Program-made: the position numbers and the translations under genes
The notes under the pieces: generated by a model
Told to the model about the DNA's origin: nothing
The model's input: only the letters and a program-made list of their open reading frames with translations
Databases searched by the model: none
Assembly (NCBI GenBank): GCA_003170275.1
Contig: PNAM01000046.1
Location: 64,863-105,123, forward strand
Source: Myxococcales bacterium
Lineage (GTDB): Bacteria; Myxococcota_A; Polyangia; Palsa-1104
Length of the DNA: 40,261 bases
Reading direction: 5' to 3'
Part shown: in pieces, positions 31,419 to 39,540 of the stretch
Numbering within the stretch: position 1 is the stretch's first letter
Layout: the number at the start of each line of letters is the position of its first letter

Positions 31419-32558
31419 ATGCGTTCCTCATTCGTGTTCTTGTGCGTGCTTGCTGCGGGCTGCGTGGGGGGCGTCGGTCCGGTTCCTGGCGAAACGACTT
31501 CGGCGATCATCGGCGGCGTGACCGATACCGCGGATCCCGGCGTGGTGCTGCTGTTCGCGCAGGTTCCCGGCGCGCAGAGCGGCTCGCTGTGCACCGCCGA
31601 GGTGATCTCCCCGCACGTGGTGCTGACGGCGGCGCATTGCGTCTCGCCCAGCGAAGTGGGCGCGAACGCCAAGTTCGCCGTCTACGCCACCAACGACTTC
31701 AATCAAGCGACCGCGGCGCAGACCCTGGCCGTGAAAGAGACCCACCCCAACCCGACCTGGGACGGCAACAACCTCAACGCCGGCCACGACGTCGGCATCG
31801 TCATCTTGAGCGCGCCCACCACCATCAAGCCGCTGCCGTACAACCAGTCGGCGATGGCGCAGGCGATGGTCGGCCAGGCGGTGCGCTTCGTCGGCTTCGG
31901 CCTCAACGACGCGGCGGCGCAGACCGGCGCCGGCGTCAAGCGCCAGACCTCGACGGTGCTCACCACCTACGACAACGTGCTGCTGCACTTCAGCGACGGA
32001 GCGCACGAGACCTGCAACGGCGACTCCGGCGGGCCCGCGTTCATGATCATCGGCGGCGTCGAGACCATCGTCGGCGTGACCTCGTTCGGCGACGTGAACT
32101 GCGCGCAAGGCGGCTACGACACGCGCATCGACGCGGAGATGGCGTTCATCACCGGGTTCGTGACCGCGAACGATCCGTCCTCGTCGACTCCGACGCCCAC
32201 GCCCACGCCGACCCCCACGCCGACTCCGACGCCCAGCACCGGCGGCGGCGACACAGGTTCTGGCTCGCCCGGCACGGGCGGCTCCCCCACGACCGGACAG
32301 CCGGGCGGGCCTTCTTCTACCGCGATGGCGCAGCTCGGGGAGCGCTGCACCGTCGACGCGGAGTGCGAGTCGAACGCCTGCGGCGTGGGCATCAACGGCT
32401 ACACCGTGTGCGTCACGGGGGCCAACGCGGCCAACGGCACCATCGGCGGCTGCACCGTCGCGAGCGGACGCTCGAGCGACGCGACCGGCGTCGCGCTGCT
32501 CCTGCTCGCGGGCGCGCTGACCCTTTTACGCCGACGCAGCCGGCTGCAGCGCGCCTGA
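31419..32558 (+). CDS. Trypsin-like serine protease with lipobox and MYXO-CTERM-like tail
   Basis: 379 residues. The N-terminus is a lipoprotein-like signal ending LAAGC (C15). The S1 domain starts near IIGG (30-33) and has the triad TAAHC (His73), GHDVGIV (Asp124) and GDSGGP (Ser203). A linker of eight Thr-Pro pairs (257-272) plus Gly/Ser/Thr stretches follows. A Cys-rich spot (CTVDAECESNACG) precedes the tail: GGC, a hydrophobic helix, then LRRRSRLQRA, resembling MYXO-CTERM sorting tails. In myxobacteria such tails target surface display or release. The combination suggests the protein is held at the cell surface; the substrate is unknown. Its last 33 bp overlap the convergent gene. Confidence 0.88.
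   Translation: MRSSFVFLCVLAAGCVGGVGPVPGETTSAIIGGVTDTADPGVVLLFAQVPGAQSGSLCTAEVISPHVVLTAAHCVSPSEVGANAKFAVYATNDFNQATAAQTLAVKETHPNPTWDGNNLNAGHDVGIVILSAPTTIKPLPYNQSAMAQAMVGQAVRFVGFGLNDAAAQTGAGVKRQTSTVLTTYDNVLLHFSDGAHETCNGDSGGPAFMIIGGVETIVGVTSFGDVNCAQGGYDTRIDAEMAFITGFVTANDPSSSTPTPTPTPTPTPTPTPSTGGGDTGSGSPGTGGSPTTGQPGGPSSTAMAQLGERCTVDAECESNACGVGINGYTVCVTGANAANGTIGGCTVASGRSSDATGVALLLLAGALTLLRRRSRLQRA
32187..32234 (+). repeat. Microsatellite-like Thr-Pro linker repeat
   Basis: Eight tandem ACN-CCN codon pairs encode (Thr-Pro)8 inside the serine protease linker. Such tracts can change length by slippage, shifting linker length in whole codon pairs when six bases are gained or lost. Confidence 0.8.
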
Positions 32559-33095
32559 CGGCGAGGGAAAGCCGCGGAAGCGATCGAGCTGCGCGGCGCG
32601 CGCAGGAAGATACGTGGCGGCCAGTTGGCGCAGCCGCGCGCCGTCGACCAGCTCGATCGGCACGTCGAGCCCGGCGAGGCCCGCGTTCGAGATGTGATAC
32701 GGCGTGATCAGCATGCCGACGGCCGCGCGCTCCGCCTTGACGTACTCGGACAGCTCGACGATCAGCGGCTGCTCGACCACGTCGCCCGGCGGCGACGGCG
32801 AGAGGAACACCACGTAGCGCGACGCCTGTAGCGACGGACCATCGGGATCCTTCGGCGCGGCGATCAAGCGACGCTCGTCACCGCGCACCTCCTCCTCGAC
32901 CACCACCAGGCCAAGCTGATCGAGCAGCGCCACCGCCAGCTCGCGCAACGCGCCGCCGCTCAGGCGGGGTCGCCGGTCGTTGCTCAACCGGTCAGCCTCG
33001 ACCGCGCGCGAGAGATTGGGGTTGGGCGCAAAACACGCCAGCAGCAGCGCCAGCGCAAACATGAAGATCACCGCAAACAGCACAATCGCGATCAT
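32526..33095 (-). CDS. Membrane-anchored protein of unknown function, Mrr/REase-like fold possible
   Basis: 189 residues. One N-terminal membrane segment (3-21; a Cys at 21) is followed by a cytosolic domain of about 140 residues with alternating helix and strand: ELAVALLDQLGLVVVEEE, SRYVVFLSPS, PLIVELSEYVKAERAAVGMLITPYHIS, PIELVDGARLRQLAATYLPA. The order (helix, strand, strand with acidic residues, strand, VDGARL helix) resembles Mrr-type restriction-endonuclease-like domains, where the last part often reads 'ELIDG..L'. The D-ExK residues are not clearly present, so this is a weak idea. It is last in a minus-strand run after the PilZ gene. The start ATG lacks a clear Shine-Dalgarno. Confidence 0.65.
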   Translation of the reverse strand: MIAIVLFAVIFMFALALLLACFAPNPNLSRAVEADRLSNDRRPRLSGGALRELAVALLDQLGLVVVEEEVRGDERRLIAAPKDPDGPSLQASRYVVFLSPSPPGDVVEQPLIVELSEYVKAERAAVGMLITPYHISNAGLAGLDVPIELVDGARLRQLAATYLPARAAQLDRFRGFPSPSGALQPAASA

Positions 33096-33133
33096 TTGCT
33101 ACCAAAGGTAAGACGTCGCCGGAGCCGGACAAG

Positions 33134-33643
33134 CTACGGCTTCTTCGCCTCGGGCGGCGGGTCCGGCGCGTCCTTGGCGCTCAGCGCGTAGGCATCGATG
33201 CGCTCGCGTTCGTCGGCGCGTAAGCCGATCAGCTCGAGCCCGACCTGAAAATGGTTTCCGTCGCGGCGCACCCAGGCGACCCGGGCGGTCACGGTCAGCG
33301 GATCGGGATCGCCCGCGCCCGCCAGCTCGAGCCGCAGCACGAACTGCGTGCCCACGTCGACGTGCTGCTTGAGCTGAAGGCGCAGCCCGCCCGCGCCGAC
33401 CTCTTCGGAGAACGCGACGCTCAGCGACTGGACCGGCGCGTAGCTGACCCGCAGCTTCTTCAGCACACGCACGTGCTTGCGCGCCGCGCTCGCCGGAGCA
33501 CCGCTGGGCGGCGGCGGCGGTCCCGCCAACCGTGTGCGCAGCTCGCGCCAGCGCGCCCGCTCGTCGTCGGACGCCTTCTTGTCCGAGACCTTCGCGCTCA
33601 GCGCCGCGAACTCGGCGATCTCCTCCGGCGTCCCCCGCTCCAC
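33134..33643 (-). CDS. PilZ-domain protein, myxobacterial type
   Basis: 169 residues from GTG 33643. A charged N-terminal helix (1-38), a Pro-rich link (43-50), then a PilZ-like beta barrel (about 55-160): KKLRVSYAPVQSLSVAFSEEVGAGGLRLQ and ARVAWVRRDGNHFQVGLELIGL. The RxxxR motif is changed (only RKHVRVLKKLR is near) and the (D/N)xSxxG motif reads EEVGAGG, so canonical c-di-GMP binding is doubtful. It resembles the paralogous PilZ-like domains abundant in Myxococcus. It lies 37 bp after the 65-aa membrane protein gene on the same strand. The short C-terminus is Pro-rich. Confidence 0.75.
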   Translation of the reverse strand: MERGTPEEIAEFAALSAKVSDKKASDDERARWRELRTRLAGPPPPPSGAPASAARKHVRVLKKLRVSYAPVQSLSVAFSEEVGAGGLRLQLKQHVDVGTQFVLRLELAGAGDPDPLTVTARVAWVRRDGNHFQVGLELIGLRADERERIDAYALSAKDAPDPPPEAKKP

Positions 33644-33680
33644 ACGTTCACTGTATCGCGGGCTCGCCGGGCGCGCAAAA

Positions 33681-33878
33681 TCAGCGAATCGGAGGGTTCC
33701 GCCACAGCTTGCGTAGATACAGCGCGCCGCCCGGCAGCATGACCATCCCGAGCGCGAACGCGGTCCACGCGCCCGGCTCGTGACGGACCAGCCCGTGCAC
33801 CGCCCCCCACGCGATCAACACCACCGACAGCACCAGCGTGGCCGAGATCAGGATCTTGTGCGCCGTGAGCAGGCGCAT
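33681..33878 (-). CDS. Small two-helix membrane protein
   Basis: 65 residues starting at MRLLTAHKILISATLVL. The ATG overlaps the DUF885 stop (TAATG), a strong sign of coupled translation. Two hydrophobic segments are seen (about 9-28 and 37-56), with a basic C-terminal end (LRKLWRNPPIR). The reading frame is open far upstream inside the DUF885 gene, but that part is antisense-free shadow coding and not used. Function unknown; it could anchor or assist the DUF885 peptidase. Confidence 0.65.
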   Translation of the reverse strand: MRLLTAHKILISATLVLSVVLIAWGAVHGLVRHEPGAWTAFALGMVMLPGGALYLRKLWRNPPIR

Positions 33879-35629
33879 TAGCGTCCCAACAGATAGCGGC
33901 GCAGGAACTTCACCGCGACCGAGCCCTGACCGATGAGCGCCTCGTTGAACGCGCGCTGCGACCATTTGGCGCCCACCTTCTTCTTGTAGTCGGCCTCGAG
34001 CGACTTGATCTCGTCGAGCCCGAGGAAATACTGCGCGAGCTGCGTCGAGTCGAGCTTGGCGCGAATCAGCTTCTTCTCGGCCATCGCCTTCTCCTGGAAG
34101 CCCTCTTCGACCATGAAGCGCACCGCCTCCGCGTCGGTCATCTGCCCGCTCTGCAGCTTGATGTCGAGCAGGATGTTGGTGGCGACGATCATCTGCCCGC
34201 GCAGATCGTAGAAATGGAACCGGTCGTTCATCTTGTCGCCCCAGCCGAGCCCGACCATCAGCCCTTCGCCGTAGACCGCCCAGCCCTCGACCATCGCCGC
34301 GTTCCACAGGACGGCGCGCAGCGAATTGAGATTGCGCTTCGAGTAGAAGTACTGCGTGTGATGGCCGGGGTACGCCTCGTGCGCGGCGACCAGCTGCACC
34401 TCGTAGTTGTTCTGCCCGCGCAGATACGACTCGACGCGATCGGCCGGCCAACTCGGATCGATCGGATCGACGTAGTAGGTCGCGTGCCACACCGGCTTGC
34501 GATCGAGCACGCCCGGCGCCAGGTACTCGGCCGCCGACGAGCCGCGCTTGAAGGCGGGCATCGGCTCGACCAGCAGCGTGTCCTTGGGCGGCAGCGCGAG
34601 CAGGTCGTGCTTCTCGATGAACGAGCGCAGCGCATCGAGGTTGCGCCCGTGCGAGGCGACCAGATCTCCCGGCTTCGGATGGTCCTTCGACAGCTCGTCC
34701 TTGACGCGGTTGATCACCTGCGTGAGCCGGGCGGCGTCGAGCTTCTGCCCGGAGAGATCGGGCTCCTTGGGCCACAGCTGCTTGTGCAGCCGCAGCGCCA
34801 CCTGCGCCAGCTCGCCGCGCGCGCTGGCAAACGCCGCCTCCGCGCGCGACACCACCTCGGCGGGCGTGAGCGTGGTCTGCAGCGCGAGCGGGAACTTCTT
34901 GCGATACAGGTCCGCGCCCAGCCGCCAGTCGCCGCCCGGCTGCTTGGCCAGATCATCGACGAGGTACGCCTGGTACTTCTTCAGCGCGTCGATCGCGCGG
35001 GCGCGCGCCGCTTCGCCGATCGGATCCTTGGCGGTGAACTCCTTGACCTCGGTCTCGAAGAACTCGAGGCGTCCCTGGTTGCCCTTGATCGCCTGCTCGA
35101 CGTACTCCTTCGACGCCTTGCGCCGGGCGCCGCGCAGCGCAGCGATCTCTTGCGTGAGGAACTTCGGCAGCGCGTCGAGCTGCGCTGTCACGCTCCTGCG
35201 CCGCTCGGCGTCCGGCGCGAAGTCGCCGTGGATGATGTCCGAGAGGCGGCCGGCGACGATCTCGCGCGGATCGTAGTAGGGGAACGAGTCGTTCAGGCGC
35301 GGGTCCCACTCCCAGTCCTTGATCTCGCGCAGGTACAACAGCTCGAGCGCGATCCCGTCGGCCAGGATCGCCTGATCGATCTCGTCGTCGAGGTTCGCCG
35401 GCCTGGTCTTCTCGAGATCCTTCTTCAGCGCGGTCAGCTCCTGGTCGCGCGCCGCCAGCGCCGCCGGCGACAGATCGGGCAGCTTGCCGTCGAAGCGGTG
35501 GTCGCCCATGAAGGTGGCGAGGTGCGGCTTGGCCTTGAACAACCCGTCCAAATACCGCTGTGTCAACGGATGCTTGGCTGACGCCAGCGTCGGGAGGAGC
35601 AGGAGCGCCAGGTAAACGGTTGTCTTCAT
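33878..35629 (-). CDS. Exported DUF885 family putative zinc peptidase
   Basis: 583 residues. A signal peptide (1-18, cut after LASA) is followed by a long helical protein of the DUF885 type, related in fold to M3/M32-like carboxypeptidases. The zinc motif is HEAYPGHH (417-424) and the downstream EGWAVYGE gives the third ligand. Length is typical. It should act in the periplasm or outside; substrates of the family are poorly known. The first codon lies 42 bp from the divergent ECF sigma gene, so the two share a very short control region. The stop overlaps the start of the 65-aa membrane protein. Confidence 0.9.
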   Translation of the reverse strand: MKTTVYLALLLLPTLASAKHPLTQRYLDGLFKAKPHLATFMGDHRFDGKLPDLSPAALAARDQELTALKKDLEKTRPANLDDEIDQAILADGIALELLYLREIKDWEWDPRLNDSFPYYDPREIVAGRLSDIIHGDFAPDAERRRSVTAQLDALPKFLTQEIAALRGARRKASKEYVEQAIKGNQGRLEFFETEVKEFTAKDPIGEAARARAIDALKKYQAYLVDDLAKQPGGDWRLGADLYRKKFPLALQTTLTPAEVVSRAEAAFASARGELAQVALRLHKQLWPKEPDLSGQKLDAARLTQVINRVKDELSKDHPKPGDLVASHGRNLDALRSFIEKHDLLALPPKDTLLVEPMPAFKRGSSAAEYLAPGVLDRKPVWHATYYVDPIDPSWPADRVESYLRGQNNYEVQLVAAHEAYPGHHTQYFYSKRNLNSLRAVLWNAAMVEGWAVYGEGLMVGLGWGDKMNDRFHFYDLRGQMIVATNILLDIKLQSGQMTDAEAVRFMVEEGFQEKAMAEKKLIRAKLDSTQLAQYFLGLDEIKSLEADYKKKVGAKWSQRAFNEALIGQGSVAVKFLRRYLLGR

Positions 35630-35671
35630 GGGCGGGTTTTACCTTTGTCTCGAGCTGGCGTCTAATCCTTC

Positions 35672-36247
35672 GTGAATGCAGCGTTACTGAGGGTGGTGGA
35701 CGACGACCAGGTACAGCTGGATCGTTTTCGCGCCGGAGACCGCAAGGCCTTCGACGAGCTGGTGCGTCGTCACCAACGGGCCATCTTCCTGCTCGGGCTA
35801 CGCTACCTCGGCAACGTCGAGGACGCGCGCGATCTCGGGCAGCGCGCGTTCGTACAGGCGTACCAGCAGCTCGGCGCGTTTCGCGGCGACGCGCGCTTCC
35901 GCACGTGGATCTACCGGATCGCCTCGAACCTGGCGCTGGACGCGTTGCGCAAGCGCAGCCGGGACACCCGCCTCGAGCTCGCGCTCGACACGCCGCAGGA
36001 GCTCGGCCGCGTGCGCGATCAACTGGCGGAGCTGGAAGAGAACGCGCGCTTGCGAGCGGCGGTGGCCGCGCTGCCGCCCAAGCAGCGGCTGGTGGTGGAG
36101 CTGCGCATCTTCGACGATCTGTCGTTTCGCGAGGTCGGCGACATCGTCGATTCGAGCGAGGCGGCGGCCAAGGTGAACTTTCATCACGCGCTGAAACGAC
36201 TGCGCGTGCTTCTCGGGCCACAGAACGAGGAAGGCGAAGGACGATGA
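35672..36247 (+). CDS. ECF-type RNA polymerase sigma factor
   Basis: 191 residues from GTG 35672; no Shine-Dalgarno is seen. Region 2 (about 20-95) has the ECF pattern (FDELVRRHQRAIFLLGLRYLGN at 28-49, then DARDLGQRAFVQAYQ and FRTWIYRIASNLALD), and region 4 (about 128-182) has LPPKQRLVVELRIFDDLSFREVGDIV. A CGTCTAA at 35659-35665 resembles ECF -10 boxes; if used, the transcript would start almost at the GTG and be leaderless, which would explain the missing Shine-Dalgarno. The stop overlaps the next start as ATGA, so the anti-sigma candidate is coupled to it. Confidence 0.93.
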   Translation: MNAALLRVVDDDQVQLDRFRAGDRKAFDELVRRHQRAIFLLGLRYLGNVEDARDLGQRAFVQAYQQLGAFRGDARFRTWIYRIASNLALDALRKRSRDTRLELALDTPQELGRVRDQLAELEENARLRAAVAALPPKQRLVVELRIFDDLSFREVGDIVDSSEAAAKVNFHHALKRLRVLLGPQNEEGEGR

Positions 36248-36600
36248 CCGACGACGAGCTGGTGCTGAAGCTGCGGGCGAGCGCGCCGCGTCCCAAAGAG
36301 CTGGACGACCAACGCTTCTGGGCGGACTTCGAGGCCGGCGTGGCGCGCCGGATTGAAGGAAGGCCGGTGCGCCGCGTCGGCTGGCGCCTGCCCGCGCTGG
36401 GCCTCGGCATGGCCGCGGCGGCGGCGTTCGCGCTGATGATGTTCTCGGGCAGTCACCCGTCGAATCCGATGCCCGGCGTGACCCATTCGGTCGCCGCCGA
36501 GGACGAGCTGGTCGGTCCGGGCGACGCCACCGAGTTGGTCGACGATCTCGATCTCGACGAGCTGAAGGCCGTCGAAAACCATTTCAACGGAGGAGTGTAG
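36244..36600 (+). CDS. Probable membrane anti-sigma factor
   Basis: 118 residues; the ATG overlaps the sigma stop, with GAAGGAC just before it. A cytosolic N-terminal part of about 48 residues is rich in Asp, Arg and Trp (MTDDELVLKLRASAPRPK, then RFWADFEAGVARRIEG). One membrane segment follows (49-68), then an acidic periplasmic tail (about 70-118; ELVDDLDLDELKAVENHF). No zinc-finger HXXXCXXC is seen, so it is not a ZAS-type anti-sigma by sequence. Position and topology are those of anti-sigma factors that release an ECF sigma after an envelope signal; binding to the sigma is inferred. Confidence 0.75.
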   Translation: MTDDELVLKLRASAPRPKELDDQRFWADFEAGVARRIEGRPVRRVGWRLPALGLGMAAAAAFALMMFSGSHPSNPMPGVTHSVAAEDELVGPGDATELVDDLDLDELKAVENHFNGGV

Positions 36601-36602
36601 TC

Positions 36603-37127
36603 ATGCGTTTGCGTCTCGTCACCCTGGGTGCCCTGCTCGTCATCGTCGGTATCGGCACCGTGGCCCACGCGCAGCCGGACGAGCCGGCGTTGCGCGCGCG
36701 CATCCGCGAGCGCGTGCGGATGGCCACCGAGCAGAAGCTGATCGCCGCGCTGAGCCTCGACGCCGGCACCGCCGCCAAGCTGACCGCGGTGATCGATCGT
36801 TTCGACGCGCAGATCGCCGACCTGCAGAAGGCCAACGGCCAGCTCTTCCGCGAGCTCAAGCAGTTCCTCGACCGCGGCGGCAACGACGCGGCGACCATCA
36901 ACGGGCTGGCCGATCGCATGCTCGACAACCGCACCCGCATCCACCACCTCGAGACCGACCGCTCGCACGACGTGCGCCTGGTGTTGAGCCCGCAGCAGTA
37001 CGGCCGCTTGATGATCGCCTATCCGCAGATCACCAAGGATCTGAAGAAGGAGATGTGGAAGGCGTTCGCCGAGAAGCGCGCGGGCCGGCCGGGCGCCGCC
37101 CAGCAGCCCGAGCCGGACATCGAATAA
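36603..37127 (+). CDS. Periplasmic Spy/CpxP/CnrX-like helical protein
   Basis: 174 residues; GGAGG lies just upstream, 2 bp after the anti-sigma stop. A signal peptide (1-23, ending AHA) precedes an all-helical domain: RIRERVRMATEQKLIAALSLDAGTA, LTAVIDRFDAQIADLQKANGQLFREL, LADRMLDNRTRIHHLETDRSHDVRLVLSPQQYGRL. The LSPQQ element and helix pattern resemble Spy/CpxP/ZraP/CnrX proteins, which sense metals or bind unfolded proteins. A few His (HHLETDRSH, about residues 118-126) could bind metal. It probably modulates the anti-sigma next to it. The C-terminus is Gly/Pro/Gln-rich. Confidence 0.75.
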   Translation: MRLRLVTLGALLVIVGIGTVAHAQPDEPALRARIRERVRMATEQKLIAALSLDAGTAAKLTAVIDRFDAQIADLQKANGQLFRELKQFLDRGGNDAATINGLADRMLDNRTRIHHLETDRSHDVRLVLSPQQYGRLMIAYPQITKDLKKEMWKAFAEKRAGRPGAAQQPEPDIE

Positions 37128-37142
37128 CCTGCCTTGAAAGCA

Positions 37143-38111
37143 TCAGACGCCCGTCGACATCTCCATCATTCGATCGATTGGTTTCTTCGCGCGGATGCGC
37201 AGCGCCTCGTCGAGCTCGAGGCGGGGCGAGAGATCGCGCAGGCACAGATAGAGCTTCTCGAGCGTGTTGCGGCGCATGTGCGGGCACTGGTTGCAGGCGC
37301 AGCTCTCGTCTTCGGGCGGCGCGGGGATGAGCGTCTTTTGGGGCGCGTCGCGCCGCATTGCGTGCAGGATGCCCTCTTCGGTGGCGACGATGAGCGTCTG
37401 CACCGGCGACGACACCGCGTACTTGAGCAGCGCGGTGGTGGAGCCGATGAACTTCGCGTGGCGCAGCACCGTCTCCTCGCACTCCGGATGCGCGATCAGC
37501 TCGGCGCCCGGATTGCGCAGCATGAGCTCGATGATCTTCTTCTCGCTGAACGTCTCGTGCACGATGCAGGTGCCCTGCCATAGCACCATGTCGCGCCCGG
37601 TCTGCTTGATCACGTAGCGGCCGAGGTGCTTGTCGGGCGCGAAGATGATCGGCTGGTCCTTCGGGATCTGCTGCACGATCCTGACCGCGTTGGACGAGGT
37701 GCAGATCACGTCGCTCATCGCCTTGACCGCGGCCGAGCAGTTGATGTAGCTGACCACGTAGTGGCCGGGGTGCTGGTCGAGGAAGCGGCGGAACGCCTCG
37801 GGCGGGCAGCCGTCGGCCAGCGAGCAGCCCGCTTCCAGATCGGGCAGCACGACGATGCGCTCGGGGTTGAGGATCTTGGCGACCTCGGCCATGAAGTGCA
37901 CGCCGGCGAACACGATCACGTCGGCGGTGGTCTTCTGCGCGGCGCGCGCGAGCCCCAGGCTGTCGCCCACGTGATCGGCCAGATCCTGGATGTCCGACTC
38001 TTGATAGTAGTGAGCGAGCACGACCGCGTTGCGCTCTTTCTTGAGCCGCTCGATCTCCTCCTCGAGCTGGTGGGCGGGCGGCATTGGTGCGACTTTCTGC
38101 AAGAGTCCCAT
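37143..38111 (-). CDS. nadA: Quinolinate synthase
   Basis: 322 residues from ATG 38111; the frame is open upstream, but this start gives the usual length. Motifs: [20 protein letters not shown] (33-52), [11 protein letters not shown] (71-81), GCSLADGCP (95-103), YINCSAAVK (122-130), [10 protein letters not shown] (177-186), HPEC (208-211) and CACNQCPHM (271-279). The cysteines at 96, 182 and in CACNQC are the likely [4Fe-4S] ligands. The enzyme joins iminoaspartate and dihydroxyacetone phosphate to make quinolinate for NAD. No nadB or nadC lies in the window. It diverges from the pilin-domain fusion gene with a 52-bp gap. Confidence 0.95.
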   Translation of the reverse strand: MGLLQKVAPMPPAHQLEEEIERLKKERNAVVLAHYYQESDIQDLADHVGDSLGLARAAQKTTADVIVFAGVHFMAEVAKILNPERIVVLPDLEAGCSLADGCPPEAFRRFLDQHPGHYVVSYINCSAAVKAMSDVICTSSNAVRIVQQIPKDQPIIFAPDKHLGRYVIKQTGRDMVLWQGTCIVHETFSEKKIIELMLRNPGAELIAHPECEETVLRHAKFIGSTTALLKYAVSSPVQTLIVATEEGILHAMRRDAPQKTLIPAPPEDESCACNQCPHMRRNTLEKLYLCLRDLSPRLELDEALRIRAKKPIDRMMEMSTGV

Positions 38112-38163
38112 GAACCCAATGTGCGACTTCCCCTCCCCTTTGTCACGGGGTAGCCTGTCCGGC

Positions 38164-39537
38164 ATGAGGAACCCGCGCGCGATCGGATTGTTGATGCTGT
38201 TGTCCTCCACCGCCTTCGCCGCCACGCCGTCCAGCGGGCAAGAGTCGCTGCTCGACAATGTGCCGGAGGCCGCGGTCGGCGCGATGGTGGTGCGCAAGAG
38301 CGCGCTCTCGCTGGCGCGCACCTTCCTCGATTCGAGCCCGGGCATGAAGCAGGAGATGGGTGCCTATCTCGGCAAGCAGATCGGCGTGGATCTCACCAAC
38401 GTCGAAGGGCTGGCGGCCTGGTCGACCCAGCTCGCGGGCCAGCCGACCTGGGCGCTGCTCTTGCGCCTGAGCAACCCCGGGGTGCTCAAGGGCGCGGTGC
38501 GCTCGTCGTTCGACGGCACCGATCTGGTGGCGCTCGGCCCGCTCACCGCCGCGGTGGTGCCGCAGGGGATCCTGCTCGGCACCGAGTCCGAGGTGCGGGT
38601 CGGGATCGCCGTGGCGCACCACAAGGCGGCGGGCATCACCTCCAAGGCACGGCTCGGCGCGCTGACCGAGGTGGATCGCTCCGCCGACATCGCCAGCGGC
38701 CTGTTGGCGAGCGCGATCGGCGACGCGCAGACGGTGGCGATGGCGCAGCAGTACGGCGTGCAGCTGATCACGCTGGTGGTGCGCAACAGCGGGCTGATCA
38801 CGTTGGAGGTCAGCGGCGATGCCCAGCGCCTGGAGTCCGCGCGCACCCTGCTCAACAACGGCGCGCAGGTGATGTTGCAGCAGCTCAAGCTGCTCAAGGA
38901 TCGCGCGGTGGCCGAAGACGGCGGCGACGTGATGGCCGGGATCGGCACCATCTCCAGCTACTACCAGGCGACCGCGTTCTGGAAGGAGTTCGCGCCCAAG
39001 TCGGTGGGCGGCAAGTTGCAGAGCACCTATCAGCTCCCCGAGATCAAGACCGCGGGCGCGTTCGTGCCCATGATCGGCATCGCATCGGCGGTGGCCATTC
39101 CGGCGTTCACCAAATACATCCGCCGGTCCAAGACGGTCGAGGCCACCGTCAACGTGCGCAAGCTGTACGACGGCGCGGTGGCGTGGGCCGAGGGCCAGGC
39201 CAACCGCAAGAAGCCGGGCTTCGCGTTCCCGCGCTCGACCGGGTGGACTCCGTCGCGCGGCTGCTGCGGCCAGCCGGGCGACAAGTGCGCGCCCGATCCG
39301 AAGGCGTGGAAGGACCCGACCTGGCAGGCGCTCGGCTTCAGCGTCGACGATCCGCACCACTACCAGTACCGCGTCACCTCCGACGGTAAGGGCAGAAAGG
39401 CGCGCATCGTGGTCGAGGCGCGCGGCGATCTCGACTGCGACGGCAAGTTCTCCAGCTTCAAGCGCACCGGGACGATCGGCGAGGACGGCGCGATCTCGGG
39501 CGGCAGCGGGCTCGAGATCCACGACGAGATGGAGTAG
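38164..39537 (+). CDS. Exported protein with C-terminal leaderless type IV pilin-like domain
   Basis: 457 residues from ATG 38164 (the frame is open from 38029 but that part is antisense to nadA). A signal peptide (1-20, TAFAA) is followed by residues 25-290, an alpha/beta domain ([29 protein letters not shown] strands) I do not recognise with certainty; it recalls DUF3352-like proteins. From about residue 300 the sequence becomes pilin-like: [20 protein letters not shown], then [22 protein letters not shown], a Cys cluster ([17 protein letters not shown]), and [20 protein letters not shown], as in delta-proteobacterial pilin-like proteins. The prepilin motif GFTLIE and Glu5 are absent, so it cannot be processed by prepilin peptidase there. 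The domain has the size of a full pilin (about 155 residues). Function unknown. Confidence 0.8.
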   Translation: MRNPRAIGLLMLLSSTAFAATPSSGQESLLDNVPEAAVGAMVVRKSALSLARTFLDSSPGMKQEMGAYLGKQIGVDLTNVEGLAAWSTQLAGQPTWALLLRLSNPGVLKGAVRSSFDGTDLVALGPLTAAVVPQGILLGTESEVRVGIAVAHHKAAGITSKARLGALTEVDRSADIASGLLASAIGDAQTVAMAQQYGVQLITLVVRNSGLITLEVSGDAQRLESARTLLNNGAQVMLQQLKLLKDRAVAEDGGDVMAGIGTISSYYQATAFWKEFAPKSVGGKLQSTYQLPEIKTAGAFVPMIGIASAVAIPAFTKYIRRSKTVEATVNVRKLYDGAVAWAEGQANRKKPGFAFPRSTGWTPSRGCCGQPGDKCAPDPKAWKDPTWQALGFSVDDPHHYQYRVTSDGKGRKARIVVEARGDLDCDGKFSSFKRTGTIGEDGAISGGSGLEIHDEME

Positions 39538-39540
39538 CCG

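Noticed and set aside
32187..32234. Thr-Pro codon repeat as a CRISPR or phase-variable promoter
   Set aside because: It is an in-frame linker of the protease; there are no spacers, and codon pairs explain it.
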